Source: an uncultured archaeon
GTDB taxonomy: Archaea > Thermoplasmatota > Thermoplasmata > Thermoplasmatales > Thermoplasmataceae
Assembly: GCA_000965745.1 (NCBI GenBank)
Contig: CP009479.1
Location: 506,457-570,456 of the forward strand
Length of the DNA: 64,000 bases
Direction of reading: 5' to 3'
Position 1 is the stretch's first letter. Each line of letters starts with the position of its first letter. This document shows, piece after piece, positions 1 to 9,725 of this stretch. The notes beneath the pieces were generated by a model. It was given only the letters and a program-made list of their open reading frames with translations, had not been told where the DNA came from and searched no databases. A program made the translations under genes and the position numbers.

Positions 1-3000
1 TCCTCCACATTTCTGTTCGTGCCAAACATCCTGTACCCGACTATTGACGCTGCTACTGCCGGACCGGCTATGTATGGTATAAGCCCGACGAAAATGATTT
101 TCCTGCTGAGGTGAATAGTCTTTCCCTGATACGTAAGAGTAGCACTGATTGTGTGCACGCCATACGTCAAGGATTGATTGAAGCTCAATCCGGTGGAAAC
201 CTTCTTGCCATCAACATACCATTCAACGTGTACACGGCTTATGCCGTTTCCCTGCCCGGTGATAAGGAAATGCCATGTGCTCCCGGATTCGTATGCTTTT
301 ATTTCAGGAGAAGCCAGGTGGATGTAATATGAAACGTTTACAGTGATGTTGCCCGTGCTGTTGCGATTTCCACATTCATCTGAAACGAAGAGCGATATGC
401 TGTAATTCCCGTTGTGAGGGAACCGGATCAGCTCAGAGCCATTTGACGTGTTAAGAGACTCGTTGATGCCATTGACATCAAGGATGATCCTGGTCACTTT
501 TGCCTCGTCCGAAATGCTGTAATTTAGGAATGTGTAATTCCTGCCCACAGCATTCTTTGCTATTGTATAGCTTATAGCTGGTGTCGCGTTGTAATACGAT
601 ATCGTGACTTCACTGAAGTTGTGGTTTCCGCTTTTCGAGTACGCTGTAATATTGAGGGTGTAGATTCCCTGGCCAAAGAGGAGTGTGAAGCTTGTGAGAT
701 TTTCTGGTGATATAAGCTCACTTTTTGCGCCTGATGTGAGAAGGATGCTATAGCCCATTCCGGCCTTCTCCACCAGACTTATGTGAGCATGGGAAGAGTT
801 TGTGTAGAACGATGTGCCGTTCGTCTCCGGTGCTCCAGGTATTGTGTTGTTCACCATAAATGTGAACACGGATTGCGCCCATGTTCCACTCATTGTGGTT
901 GCACGCACCTTTACCACATACCTCCCATTGAGTGAGAGATCACTGATGAAGTAGGAGGAGTCAAAGACTATTCTGTCTTCTCCGGACGTGTTGTATACCG
1001 TCATGTTATGAGGGCCGTATAGCGACAGTTGCATTTCTGCTGAAATATTGCTCGTGATTTCTGTGATGAAGTGGTTTTCGTTGGAGTTTCCCATGAATGA
1101 GTATTCACCAGACGGTTCACCTGTTATGTTAAGAGAAGGGGAAAATGCAATGACTGTTACATTTGCATCAGCCAACTTTACCGTCTTGTCGTCCAGGAGC
1201 CTGGCAAAGAGAGTTACACTGTGATCGCCGTTTCCAAGATTAAGAATCATATAATCATGGCTGGTCGTGAAGTTTCGGGATGAGTTGTTCGAACTGACCA
1301 TTACATCGTAAGTGGTTGCGTTCTTTTCAGGAGCCCATGAAACATTCACACTGGATGAGTTCAGGAATTCACCGTTCCAGATGCTGAGACTTGAAGTGGT
1401 GTTATAACCCACAACATAGTATATGAAATGAGCCCGGAACTCCATACCGAACCGGTCCGTTACGTTCATTTTAATATTTATTTTTCCGGTGACGTTTCCA
1501 GTTTCTATGTAAAAAGATCCGTTGCCAGTGTCGAAGGAGAGATTGCTTGAAAGATAAGTGATGTGTACAGCCTTCACTCCTATAGTGTCGTTTACACTGA
1601 ATGATTCCCGTGTACTGTTTGAAATATAGGTTCCATTCCTGATGCTGACAGACACAACTGGAATGGCGTTGTCAACCTCCAGGGTTATCGTTTCATTTGA
1701 AGAGAAGCCTGCTTGATTGGTGGCATTTACGTATGCTGTATCAGCCCCTTCCGGCAGAAGTGTTGAGTTGAAGTGAAACGAGCTTCTGTTTTTCAGGGTG
1801 AGAGAAAGTCCAGAGACCTGGAGGGATATCTTGTACTGGAGTGATGATTCGACTGATAAGTTAACATAGGATTCGCCCCTGGCTAAGTAGGTTCGGTTCC
1901 CCGTAATCTTTATTTTTGAATTTGAGAGGGGCAGGGATGATCCACTGTAGTAAACTGTGATTTCATTCCCGTGCAGAGACAGAATTACAGAATTGTTGGC
2001 GTTGGATGAAACAAGATATCCGGAATCTTGCTGTTCAATGTTTGTGCCTTGCAAAATTCCTCCGGGTGATAGTCTGTACATTCTGTTTTTCCAAAGAATC
2101 AGGTAATAAGTGCCCGTAGAGTACAGAACTGAAGACAAGGATCTGTTTCCAGGAGATGTGTAAATATTCCCGTAATTCGTCTCCAAATAAGACTGGGAAA
2201 GATTGTCTGCCACGGTAAACATTCCCGCCAGGCCTGTTAGGGAGTATCCATATGAAACTAAGCTCAAAGAGCCGGTAAGGAAAGAGTAATTTGTCCGGCG
2301 TTCAGAAATCGCCGAAAGTGTGCTGAAATTGAGTTTATCCTGTAAGAATATTCTTGATTCGTTTGAAAACCCTGTAACAGAAAGTGTGTTGTCCTTGAGG
2401 TTCATTCCAAGGAGCCTGAAACCGTATACGGAGGTCCCAGGGCCTAATGTGGCCGTCTTGTAGATGGACCCAGAAGAGATGTTATATTCTACAATGCTAC
2501 CTGTGGTGTTGTAGAAAAGGACCCGTTTTCCTGAAATTACAGCACCGACCTTTCCGCTTAATGCGATACCGGTATGGAAATCCTTCATCGAGAGGTTTTC
2601 TGTTCCAATTTTCACAAGGTTGATGCTTCCTCCGCTCTGCCAGTAATATAAACTTCCATTGCTATAGATCCCTCCTGAGAGATTGGTAATTTCCGAGGAG
2701 ATGTTCACGAAAGATGAATTGTAATAATCGAAGGATACTATCCTGACGCCCTCTGAATAGTAGATTATCGAATTTATACCTGTGTCCATATAAGGTGAGA
2801 CTGTCGAGGCCGTATCAGGGATGAAGCCATTTCCTGCCCTAAATGAAGTATTGTTGAACTGGATGCCACTTTTCTCAAGATGTGGTGCGTTTCCCGCAGC
2901 ACCTTTGACGCACTCAATGTTGAAAATTGTCAGGTTAGAGTACATTCCTCCAATTCTCAAAGATAAGGCTGACCCTGCTGAACCCTTAAACCCTACCTTG

Positions 3001-3587
3001 ACAGGAAATGCGGTTACGTTTTTTCCGGCTTGCTTAAGTGTCACGAATGAGAACCCGGGAGTTGACTGATTGAAGGTTGCGGATAGTGTGATCATCTGAT
3101 TCGGAGCAGGTTCAATGCCAAGGATCTTGCTTTCCGAACTGTTGATTAGATGTGTATCAAATGATTTTACCGGGCCGAAAGAGAGATCGAACAGATTGGA
3201 AGAGCCACCGTAGAAATTTATGTTATCCTGGGTCACACCATAATACCCGTTTGAATTCCATGTGAAATTCATGTAGAGCGTGTAGGTGGAATAAGATGAG
3301 ATATTAGCTTCCAGATAACTTGACTGTGCCTGGTCGGTTGTAAGGATGTCAAGCCCATTTCCGTAAGAGGTGCTTACTACCTGATCCTGAAAATAGCTAC
3401 CGTTGTGTATAGCCGAAAACGATATCCAGCTCCTGTTTACAGGATATGATCCAACCGATAGGTTAGAAAAATTGTACGATAGATTGCCCGAAGTAAGAGA
3501 CTGCATTTTCATTGCATTGCCGGATTCAACCCCTATTGGTAATAATAACAATATGACCAGAATTACAATAAAAATATGTTTTCGCAT
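1..3587 (-). CDS. Giant secreted surface protein, 3' end beyond window
   Basis: An uninterrupted minus-strand frame runs from ATG 3587 to the window edge (about 1195 codons), so the stop is not seen. It opens with a signal peptide (MRKHIFIVILVILLLLPIG), then roughly 230 residues that read like a jelly-roll/LamG-type domain, a beta-propeller-like middle rich in short hydrophobic strands, and several Ig/Fn3-like repeats. N-glycosylation sequons (NxS/T) are very frequent and cysteine is rare, as in acidophile surface proteins. The last visible residues contain a hydrophobic stretch (IIFVGLIPYIAGPAVAASIV) that looks like a C-terminal membrane anchor, so the stop is probably close beyond base 1. 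A TATA-like box lies 26 nt upstream of the ATG. The exact function (adhesin, S-layer-associated or binding protein) is unknown; domain names are inference from pattern. Confidence 0.85.
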   Translation of the reverse strand, partial: MRKHIFIVILVILLLLPIGVESGNAMKMQSLTSGNLSYNFSNLSVGSYPVNRSWISFSAIHNGSYFQDQVVSTSYGNGLDILTTDQAQSSYLEANISSYSTYTLYMNFTWNSNGYYGVTQDNINFYGGSSNLFDLSFGPVKSFDTHLINSSESKILGIEPAPNQMITLSATFNQSTPGFSFVTLKQAGKNVTAFPVKVGFKGSAGSALSLRIGGMYSNLTIFNIECVKGAAGNAPHLEKSGIQFNNTSFRAGNGFIPDTASTVSPYMDTGINSIIYYSEGVRIVSFDYYNSSFVNISSEITNLSGGIYSNGSLYYWQSGGSINLVKIGTENLSMKDFHTGIALSGKVGAVISGKRVLFYNTTGSIVEYNISSGSIYKTATLGPGTSVYGFRLLGMNLKDNTLSVTGFSNESRIFLQDKLNFSTLSAISERRTNYSFLTGSLSLVSYGYSLTGLAGMFTVADNLSQSYLETNYGNIYTSPGNRSLSSVLYSTGTYYLILWKNRMYRLSPGGILQGTNIEQQDSGYLVSSNANNSVILSLHGNEITVYYSGSSLPLSNSKIKITGNRTYLARGESYVNLSVESSLQYKISLQVSGLSLTLKNRSSFHFNSTLLPEGADTAYVNATNQAGFSSNETITLEVDNAIPVVSVSIRNGTYISNSTRESFSVNDTIGVKAVHITYLSSNLSFDTGNGSFYIETGNVTGKINIKMNVTDRFGMEFRAHFIYYVVGYNTTSSLSIWNGEFLNSSSVNVSWAPEKNATTYDVMVSSNNSSRNFTTSHDYMILNLGNGDHSVTLFARLLDDKTVKLADANVTVIAFSPSLNITGEPSGEYSFMGNSNENHFITEITSNISAEMQLSLYGPHNMTVYNTSGEDRIVFDSSYFISDLSLNGRYVVKVRATTMSGTWAQSVFTFMVNNTIPGAPETNGTSFYTNSSHAHISLVEKAGMGYSILLTSGAKSELISPENLTSFTLLFGQGIYTLNITAYSKSGNHNFSEVTISYYNATPAISYTIAKNAVGRNYTFLNYSISDEAKVTRIILDVNGINESLNTSNGSELIRFPHNGNYSISLFVSDECGNRNSTGNITVNVSYYIHLASPEIKAYESGSTWHFLITGQGNGISRVHVEWYVDGKKVSTGLSFNQSLTYGVHTISATLTYQGKTIHLSRKIIFVGLIPYIAGPAVAASIVGYRMFGTNRNVE

Positions 3588-3604
3588 TTTTTCATTATTT
3601 CGTC

Positions 3605-3615
3605 AAAAAATAAAA
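3605..3615 (-). promoter_or_regulatory. TATA-like box for the surface-protein gene
   Basis: On the minus strand this reads TTTTATTTTTT and is centred about 24-26 nt upstream of ATG 3587, which predicts a leaderless transcript. The 3588-3735 gap is a divergent promoter region shared with the GAPDH gene. Confidence 0.5.
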
Positions 3616-3703
3616 GGTTTTCATGGGGAGAATCAGCAGTCTTGGAATTAATGGAAACCCCACATTTTCAATTACTTTCACATTTTCAACTGCTTGAGAT
3701 AGC

Positions 3704-3709
3704 TTTATA
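3704..3709 (+). promoter_or_regulatory. TATA box for GAPDH
   Basis: TTTATA centred at about 3706.5. Transcription would start near 3733, which places ATG 3736 at the very 5' end (leaderless) and puts the alternative ATG at 3724 upstream of the transcript. This decides the GAPDH start. Confidence 0.6.
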
Positions 3710-3735
3710 ACTCCAATCAAAATATGCTCTCGTTC

Positions 3736-4752
3736 ATGATAAAGGTTGGAATTAATGGCTATGGAACGATCGGGCGTAGGATCGCACATGCAGTGAGCTT
3801 GCAACCGGATATGACAGTTATAGGCATAGTTAAAACCAAGCCTGACTACATCTCGAGGATAGCCAGCAATACATTCAATATTTTTATTAATGACTTAAAA
3901 AACAAGGAGGATTTCAACAACAGGGGAATCAAAGTCAAAGGCACACTTGAAGATCTGGCTGGAGATGTTGACATTATGATAGACTCGACTCCTGAAGGTG
4001 TAGGGGAAAAAAATAAGCAACTGTACGATGAAAATAACATAAAAGCAATATTCCAGGGTGGAGAGAAAAGCACAGTCGGCGAGTCAAGCTTTAATGCGTA
4101 TTCAAATTTCAATGAGTCTGTGAACAAAAGATTTGTAAGGGTGGTATCCTGCAATACCACAGGTCTTGCCAGAACGCTTTTCCCGATCTACAACAGGTTT
4201 GGCATAAAACATGTTGACGCTACCCTGATCAGGAGAGCAACAGACCCCAACGACAGCAAGAAGGGGCCTATAAACTCAATCGAGCCCAGCCTCAAGATTC
4301 CGTCTCATCATGCCCCCGATCTTAAGACGGTGATCAACGGAATAAATATTGACACAGTAGCCATAAAGGTTCCAACCACACTTATGCACGTTCACGTGGT
4401 TAAGGCACAGCTAAAAGAGAAGGCATCCAGGGAAGAGGTCGTTGAAGAGTGGAACAAATACCACAGAGTTCTCAGAGTGTACGGGAAAGAAGGGCTCTCC
4501 TCTACTGCCCAGATAATGGATGCGGCAAGGGAGATGCAGTCAAACAGATCAGATCTGTATGAAATAGCCCTGTGGGATGAGAGCGTAAGCCTGTCAGGAG
4601 ACACACTCAGTTATATCCAGGCTGTGCACCAGGAGAGTGATGTCATCCCAGAGAATGTTGATGCAATAAGAGCAATGTTTAATCTTGAAGATAAGGAAAA
4701 ATCAATTGAAATGACAGATAAAAGTCTTGGAATTGGAAGGAGGAATATATAA
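3736..4752 (+). CDS. gap: Glyceraldehyde-3-phosphate dehydrogenase, archaeal type
   Basis: Phosphorylating, NAD(P)-dependent GAPDH of the archaeal type II family, acting in the lower EMP/gluconeogenic pathway in the cytoplasm. The protein starts [15 protein letters not shown], the Rossmann dinucleotide fingerprint, and carries the catalytic cysteine in SCNTTG at about residue 139, the archaeal version of the SCTTN motif. Length (338 aa) is normal for the family. I prefer ATG 3736 over ATG 3724 because the family begins at this methionine and the TATA box at 3704 predicts leaderless transcription from here. The stop overlaps the next gene's start by one base (TAATG), so gap and radA are translationally coupled. 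Confidence 0.95.
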   Translation: MIKVGINGYGTIGRRIAHAVSLQPDMTVIGIVKTKPDYISRIASNTFNIFINDLKNKEDFNNRGIKVKGTLEDLAGDVDIMIDSTPEGVGEKNKQLYDENNIKAIFQGGEKSTVGESSFNAYSNFNESVNKRFVRVVSCNTTGLARTLFPIYNRFGIKHVDATLIRRATDPNDSKKGPINSIEPSLKIPSHHAPDLKTVINGINIDTVAIKVPTTLMHVHVVKAQLKEKASREEVVEEWNKYHRVLRVYGKEGLSSTAQIMDAAREMQSNRSDLYEIALWDESVSLSGDTLSYIQAVHQESDVIPENVDAIRAMFNLEDKEKSIEMTDKSLGIGRRNI

Positions 4753-5714
4753 TGGTGGAAAAAGAAGAGAAGAAACTCACGATAGAAGACCTTCCCGGTG
4801 TTGGTGAAGCAACTGCTGAGAAGTTAAGAGAGAATGGTTACGACGACATAATGAACCTGGCTGTGGCATCCCCAAAGGACCTTTCAGAATTGAGTGGAAT
4901 AGCTGAAGGTGCTGCAATCAAGATAATAGCTGCTGCCAGAAAATCTGCAGACATAGGAAATTTCGAAACCGGCGAGCAGATCCTTCAGAGAAGGAAAGAT
5001 GTCATGAAGCTCACTACCGGGAGCAAAAACCTGGATGAGCTTTTGGGCGGGGGATTTGAAACACAGTCAATAACAGAATTTTTCGGTGAATTCGGGTCCG
5101 GTAAGACCCAGATAATGCATCAGGCTGCAGTAAATGCCACAATGTCTGAAGAACAGGGAGGTTTCGACTGCGATGTCCTTATAATCGATTCTGAGAACAC
5201 ATTCAGGCCTGAGAGGATTATCCAGATGTCAAAGGGAAAAGATCTCGACCCTGATGTTGTCCTGAAGAGGATCCATGTTGCTAGGGCTTACAACTCGCAC
5301 CACCAGATACTCCTCGCTGAGAAGGCGGGGGACCTGGCGAAGGAGTTTCCCATAAGGCTCATGATTGTGGATTCCCTGACATCCCATTTCAGATCAGAAT
5401 ACATGGGAAGAGGATCGCTTTCAGAAAGACAACAGCTGCTCAACAGGCATATGCACGATCTGCTCAGGTTCGGAACTGTCAACAATGCAGTTATTGCAGT
5501 CACAAACCAGGTTTCTGCAAGGCCAGACGTATTTTTTGGAGATCCTATGGCACCTATCGGGGGAAACATAGTTGGACATACCGCTACTTTCAGGGTTTAT
5601 TTGAGAAAGGGGAAGGCCGGAAAGAGAATTGCAAGGCTGATAGATTCCCCCTATCTTCCTGAGGGAGAGACGGTAATCCAGCTTTCGGAGAACGGCATAC
5701 TGGACGGAGTGTGA
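4752..5714 (+). CDS. radA: DNA repair and recombination protein RadA
   Basis: Archaeal RecA/Rad51 recombinase that forms filaments on single-stranded DNA and catalyses strand exchange. Domains in order: N-terminal helix-hairpin-helix region ([17 protein letters not shown], residues 14-30), a linker with the polymerisation-type segment around [12 protein letters not shown] (residue 70-80), then the RecA ATPase core with Walker A GEFGSGKT at 112-119 and Walker B LMIVDSL. At 320 aa it is full length. No intein is present. ATG 4752 shares its first base with the GAPDH stop codon, so the two are expressed as one unit; coupling of recombination with a glycolytic gene is a lineage-specific arrangement, not a functional link I can support. 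Confidence 0.97.
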   Translation: MVEKEEKKLTIEDLPGVGEATAEKLRENGYDDIMNLAVASPKDLSELSGIAEGAAIKIIAAARKSADIGNFETGEQILQRRKDVMKLTTGSKNLDELLGGGFETQSITEFFGEFGSGKTQIMHQAAVNATMSEEQGGFDCDVLIIDSENTFRPERIIQMSKGKDLDPDVVLKRIHVARAYNSHHQILLAEKAGDLAKEFPIRLMIVDSLTSHFRSEYMGRGSLSERQQLLNRHMHDLLRFGTVNNAVIAVTNQVSARPDVFFGDPMAPIGGNIVGHTATFRVYLRKGKAGKRIARLIDSPYLPEGETVIQLSENGILDGV

Positions 5715-5747
5715 CCTCCTTCCACCTTTTTACACTGCAATCAGATT

Positions 5748-5755
5748 TTTATATT
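5748..5755 (+). promoter_or_regulatory. TATA-like box upstream of the ACT-domain gene
   Basis: TTTATATT, lying after the radA stop. Its centre is about 19 nt before the TTG start at 5770 and about 70 nt before ATG 5821, so the spacing is slightly short for the first and long for the second start. Confidence 0.4.
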
Positions 5756-5769
5756 ATCAGACGGCAGGA

Positions 5770-6333
5770 TTGCCAGAAAAAGAAGATTTAACATACCAAT
5801 TCAGGGTACATGGTTATCCAATGTGGAAATACATTAAAGATGAGTTTTCCAAACAGCCATCTCAGCTGAAAGTGGTAATGAAGCTGATATCAATCGGCCT
5901 TCGTGTCGTAAATTCCGACGGCGAGGTAAAAATATTCTGCGACGACATAGAGATAAAGCCAAACAGCCTCGCAAAGGCCCTCAAAGTAGACAGGAGGGTG
6001 GTTGTGGAGGTGATGGAGAAAATAGTCAGGGACAGTACACTCGGCCCGTTTTTCAAAGAACTATTCCCAGTTGCCAACCTCGGAAGGGCAAGCTCAAAAA
6101 TGGGATTTGGTGTTATCCAGATAGTCCCCGATTCAGCAACCAGGCCTGCAATAATTTCCGGCGTATCACAGATTATAGCGCGTGAAGGGATCAGCATAAG
6201 GCAGGTCATAATGGATGATCCGGAAATAAATGAAGATCCAAGGGGAATAATAGTCACTGACAGCCCCGTGCCTGCCACACTTCTTCCTGAAATCCGCAGG
6301 GTGCCCGGCGTCGAGGCTGTAGTGATACTCTGA
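5770..6333 (+). CDS. ACT-domain regulatory protein with N-terminal helical DNA-binding-like region
   Basis: A 187-aa protein. The N-terminal two thirds look like a winged-helix module (residues about 30-95, including SLAKALKVDRRVVVEVMEKI), and the last 75 residues (from GFGVIQIVPDSATRPAIISG to VPGVEAVVIL) have the beta-alpha-beta-beta-alpha-beta pattern of an ACT domain. This matches the archaeal family annotated as predicted allosteric regulator of homoserine dehydrogenase or amino-acid metabolism (COG2061-like); the ligand is not known. The start is uncertain: TTG 5770 opens the longest frame, and ATG 5821 would remove 17 residues. It stands alone and ends 4 bases before the convergent dipeptidase gene. 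Confidence 0.7.
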   Translation: MPEKEDLTYQFRVHGYPMWKYIKDEFSKQPSQLKVVMKLISIGLRVVNSDGEVKIFCDDIEIKPNSLAKALKVDRRVVVEVMEKIVRDSTLGPFFKELFPVANLGRASSKMGFGVIQIVPDSATRPAIISGVSQIIAREGISIRQVIMDDPEINEDPRGIIVTDSPVPATLLPEIRRVPGVEAVVIL

Positions 6334-6337
6334 AATC

Positions 6338-7270
6338 TCATAGATTCGCTTTCAGGACACGGTAAGCGTTCTTCCAGAAAACATCCTCTGCATGCTCGCC
6401 AAGCTTTTCAGCGAGGTTGTTGAGTTTTGACAGGTTCTCGAAATCTTTTGGTGTATCAGGGATTCCCAGAAAATCAGTCCCTAGAGAGACGTACTGCCAT
6501 CCGAATGTATCTCCGATGTAATTTACGTGCTTCACCATGTCTTCTATGCTAGGGTCGTCGGATAGAGTGGCCCTGATAGCTGTCACCCCTATCGTTCCGT
6601 TCTTCTTCACGACCGCCTCAATTGTCTCATCGTCCAGGTTTCGGGCATGGTCGTGCACACCCTTTGCGTTAGTGTGGGACACAAGAATAGGCTTTGAAGA
6701 GACTTCAGCTGCTTGAATGATTGAATTCTTGCTTGCATGAGCCCCATCTACAACAATTCCGTTCTCGTTGCAGATCTTTATGGCGTCCTCGCCCGATCCG
6801 GTAAGCCCGTAATCCTTTCTTGACATGCATGAGGCCGCAAATTTGTTGTCGTAATTCCAGCAGAGGCCCATTGACCTCATGCCCAATTCCTTCAGCATGT
6901 ATACGTCGTATGGATCCGTAAGCGCGTCAAGCCCCTCCAGGGCTATGAGAAATTTCAGGCCCCCCTTGTCGAGATCTGGCGCACTTCGTACTATGGTTCC
7001 AAGATTTGCCCTCTCGAAATAGTGATAAAGTTTGATCTGCTCCATCATTATGTGGAATAGTGGTGCAGTCGATGGCTGCTTTGACCCATATTTCTTTGAA
7101 AGCATGTCGCTTCTCTCATTCCATGTGCCGACGTGCGGAAACAAAACCGAGAAAACTGTAGCGTCACCCAGGTCGGCCAGAGCTTTGATGCTTGACTGCT
7201 TTGAATCCTCCCGGACGTCTGTGGTCTGGGACGTAAAAGCAAGGTCTTCGTGCAGATCAATAACTTTCAT
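6338..7270 (-). CDS. Membrane dipeptidase (renal dipeptidase) family metallohydrolase
   Basis: An amidohydrolase-fold dipeptidase of the peptidase M19 family (COG2355), 310 aa. Zinc-ligand positions are visible: DLHEDL at the N-terminus (H and D), a glutamate in ALEGLDAL, and the two late histidines in LVSHTNAKGVHDHARN. Such enzymes cleave dipeptides, sometimes D-amino-acid containing ones, and fit an organism that grows on peptides together with the tricorn-associated aminopeptidases found downstream. No signal peptide is seen, so it is predicted to be cytoplasmic. A TATA box 26 nt upstream of ATG 7270 predicts a leaderless mRNA. Confidence 0.9.
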   Translation of the reverse strand: MKVIDLHEDLAFTSQTTDVREDSKQSSIKALADLGDATVFSVLFPHVGTWNERSDMLSKKYGSKQPSTAPLFHIMMEQIKLYHYFERANLGTIVRSAPDLDKGGLKFLIALEGLDALTDPYDVYMLKELGMRSMGLCWNYDNKFAASCMSRKDYGLTGSGEDAIKICNENGIVVDGAHASKNSIIQAAEVSSKPILVSHTNAKGVHDHARNLDDETIEAVVKKNGTIGVTAIRATLSDDPSIEDMVKHVNYIGDTFGWQYVSLGTDFLGIPDTPKDFENLSKLNNLAEKLGEHAEDVFWKNAYRVLKANL

Positions 7271-7293
7271 GTGACCGCAATCGCCTTTTTATC

Positions 7294-7299
7294 TATAAA
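7294..7299 (-). promoter_or_regulatory. TATA box for the dipeptidase gene
   Basis: TTTATA on the minus strand, centred 26.5 nt upstream of ATG 7270. The spacing is exactly that expected for a leaderless archaeal transcript. Confidence 0.6.
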
Positions 7300-7360
7300 T
7301 GTGAGGCTATGCCTGCATTGCTTCCCTCAATTGATGAATTCTGAGATGGTCTCATTGTGT

Positions 7361-8533
7361 TTACCCTGATTTACGTCGGTAGATTATGGCAGTAAATACT
7401 GCTGCTGCTATAACAACCGGCACTATGACATAGAACACATAGAAACTGTTCGGGGGATGAGGTTTGCTGGCTGCCTGATTCACGTATATGGCACTCAGAG
7501 TACCCTTGCCGGAGTCTACCACATAGAGGTACCCCTTTTCAGAGACGTAGCAGGCACCTGTTGGCCCCGAACTCAGGTTCAGCGTCTCCAGGGCCCTGAA
7601 TGTTGTAAGATTATAGACTGAAAGCGTTCCCGCCAGCTCGTTTGTAACAAATAGATAATTCCCGGCATATGATGCCGATATGCTCGAAGGGTAGGCGCCC
7701 GTCGTCATATTTCCCTCAATGCCGTAAGTAGCTGCATTAATGGCGTACACCTGCTGCACCAGAGGAACTGCAGCATAAACTGCGTCTGTCCCTGATTCAT
7801 AGAAGAGGTCCCCCACCTGTGCCGGGAATGTTATATTTCTAAGGATCTTTCCCGTCGTTGCATCCAATACAACGACAGTCCCGTTTTCAAAGTTTGAGGC
7901 AAAAACTGTATTGTTTTGAGGATCATAGGCTATCCCTGGAACTGGATGCCTGTAGGTGCCATTATACAATCCTATGCTCACATTTCCAGACAGTTTCCCT
8001 TTCGAGAGATTTATCTTTTCATAGGTGAGGTTCAGCAGGTTCAGCAGGTAAATTGTGTCGGCATTGCCATTTATGGCCATCCTGCTGGAGAAAACTCCAG
8101 TGCTTATGTTCCCGCTGATTCTCAAGGTTTTCCCGTCAATAATGCTCAGCTTCTGGTTCAGGTTGCTGGCGTAAATATTTCCGTTCATGCTGTCATAAAT
8201 TACGTCGAACGGCTCTCCACCGACGTGTAGAGTTTTCTTGAGTGATAATTTGCTGCTGGAAATCACCGATATGTTTTGGAGCAGATTGGTAACGTAGAGG
8301 TCACCGGTGCTGTTGTCGTAAGCGATTCCAGCTTCTCCCTGGCTTGCAACAAGGTTGCTTTTTGGTACATAATTACCGTTGAAGACCGTACCGTTTCCCA
8401 ACAATACAGTGTATTTAACGTAGGGGAGAGTGGATGCGGCATCTGATGTAGTACCCGCAACTGATGCCCCAAGCAGCCCGGGAAGCAACAGGGTTATGAT
8501 AGCAGCTGCCGCCAGTGTACGTTTGCTGTCCAC
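7361..8533 (-). CDS. Secreted YVTN-type beta-propeller surface protein
   Basis: About 390 aa. It has an N-terminal signal peptide (SKRTLAAAAIITLLLPGLLG), six or more propeller-like repeats with blocks such as GIAYDNSTGDLYVTN, PFDVIYDSMNGNIYASN and GIAYDPQNNTVFASN, and a C-terminal membrane anchor (FYVFYVIVPVVIAAAVFTAI) followed by RRKSG. The repeats match the YVTN/NHL beta-propeller pattern of archaeal cell-surface proteins; NxS/T sequons are common. It is expected to be anchored outside the membrane and to bind a protein or carbohydrate partner, but no ligand can be inferred. Start choice: the frame opens at GTG 8545, but a TATA-like element centred near 8562 predicts transcription from about 8537, so GTG 8533, directly before the basic n-region, is preferred. 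Confidence 0.85.
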   Translation of the reverse strand: MDSKRTLAAAAIITLLLPGLLGASVAGTTSDAASTLPYVKYTVLLGNGTVFNGNYVPKSNLVASQGEAGIAYDNSTGDLYVTNLLQNISVISSSKLSLKKTLHVGGEPFDVIYDSMNGNIYASNLNQKLSIIDGKTLRISGNISTGVFSSRMAINGNADTIYLLNLLNLTYEKINLSKGKLSGNVSIGLYNGTYRHPVPGIAYDPQNNTVFASNFENGTVVVLDATTGKILRNITFPAQVGDLFYESGTDAVYAAVPLVQQVYAINAATYGIEGNMTTGAYPSSISASYAGNYLFVTNELAGTLSVYNLTTFRALETLNLSSGPTGACYVSEKGYLYVVDSGKGTLSAIYVNQAASKPHPPNSFYVFYVIVPVVIAAAVFTAIIYRRKSG

Positions 8534-8612
8534 TAGATAAAACACAGCAACATGTTAGATATATATTTTGAATTGAAACGCTTTCATGGATCGTTCTTCC
8601 AGTGTGCAAGGG

Positions 8613-9695
8613 TCAGATATAATCCTCAAGCATCCCTCTGTAGAGTATATCTGAAACCGCGTCCAATTTACTCTTCAGGGTCATGTAGTCTTCGGATGTG
8701 ACATTAACATGGCCGACTTTCCTCTTCCTCCTTACCCCGTTCTTGCCATACCAGTAGTACCTTGTCCCCTCTATAGACAGGATTTTTCTGATCTGCCATT
8801 CGTCCGGCTCTGTGCCTATTATGTTCTGAATGCCGCTTGGCAGGAAGAGTTCAGGATCGGGTATCGGCATCCCGGATATTGCCCTGATGTGTTGTTCGAA
8901 CTGTGAAATGGAAGAGCCGTGAAGCGTGTGATGGCCTGTGTTATGGACTCTCGGAGCAAATTCATTGATGATGGGCTTCCCTCCTGAAATGTAGAACTCT
9001 ATTCCCATGACACCAACGTATTCGAGCTTCTGCATAAGGTTGCGGGCAATTTTCACCATGCCATGGTCCTCTATGGGGGCAGCATTATTGATCAGGATTG
9101 CAGATTTGTTCAGGTTAAAGGAGGGGCTGTGCCAGGCAAAATTGCCGTCTAGGTCTCTAGATGCTATCAGGGAAGCTTCATACTCGTAGTCTATGAACTC
9201 CTCTATGACATACTTGCCCTCGGGGATATCCCCTGAATGTGTTTCTTCCTCCTCGAAAAAGTATTGCCCTTTTCCATCATAGCCTCCGCTCACAGACTTG
9301 ATGACACATTTCCCGAAGTCCCTCCTTGCATTCCAGAGTTCCTCGAGATTACCGGCTACCTCATACCGGGCAACGGGAAAGCCATTCTCCCTGAGATATT
9401 CCTTTTCAAGGGCCCTGTCCTTCTTCAGTTCCACGGGGAGGATCGACGGAAAAAGCTTTCCCTTGGACTCAGCATATTCAAGGGCTTCCTGCGAAACATG
9501 CTCGAATTCGTATGTAACTACGTCACACTTGTCAACAAATTCCCTGTAATCCCCAAGTTCAAAGAATCCGTCAGCTATCTTTGATGCGGGTCCGCCACGG
9601 TCCCTGTCCAGGACAAAATACCTGTTCTTGAGTTTTCGGCCTTCGAGTATCATCATCCAGCCAAGCTGGCCTGAGCCCATTATTCCTATGTCCAT
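8613..9695 (-). CDS. purK: N5-carboxyaminoimidazole ribonucleotide synthase PurK
   Basis: ATP-grasp enzyme that carboxylates AIR with ATP and bicarbonate to N5-CAIR in purine synthesis. It starts MDIGIMGSGQLGWMM, the PurK preATP-grasp fingerprint, and continues with ATP-grasp blocks (CVIKSVSGGYDGKGQYFF, YVIEEFIDYEYEASLI, NEFAPRVHNTGHHT). Length is about 360 aa, as expected. The frame opens at GTG 9704, but ATG 9695 is preferred because a GGTGAT ribosome binding site, complementary to the 16S 3' end, sits 4 nt before it. It follows purE by 30 nt and is cotranscribed with it; PurE converts its product. Confidence 0.96.
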   Translation of the reverse strand: MDIGIMGSGQLGWMMILEGRKLKNRYFVLDRDRGGPASKIADGFFELGDYREFVDKCDVVTYEFEHVSQEALEYAESKGKLFPSILPVELKKDRALEKEYLRENGFPVARYEVAGNLEELWNARRDFGKCVIKSVSGGYDGKGQYFFEEEETHSGDIPEGKYVIEEFIDYEYEASLIASRDLDGNFAWHSPSFNLNKSAILINNAAPIEDHGMVKIARNLMQKLEYVGVMGIEFYISGGKPIINEFAPRVHNTGHHTLHGSSISQFEQHIRAISGMPIPDPELFLPSGIQNIIGTEPDEWQIRKILSIEGTRYYWYGKNGVRRKRKVGHVNVTSEDYMTLKSKLDAVSDILYRGMLEDYI

Positions 9696-9725
9696 TGAGA
9701 TCACCCGTTTATCTTTCTGAATCTG

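Noticed and set aside
5862-6341. 159-codon minus-strand ORF opposite the ACT-domain gene
   Set aside because: Mirror frame of a gene with clear ACT-domain pattern.
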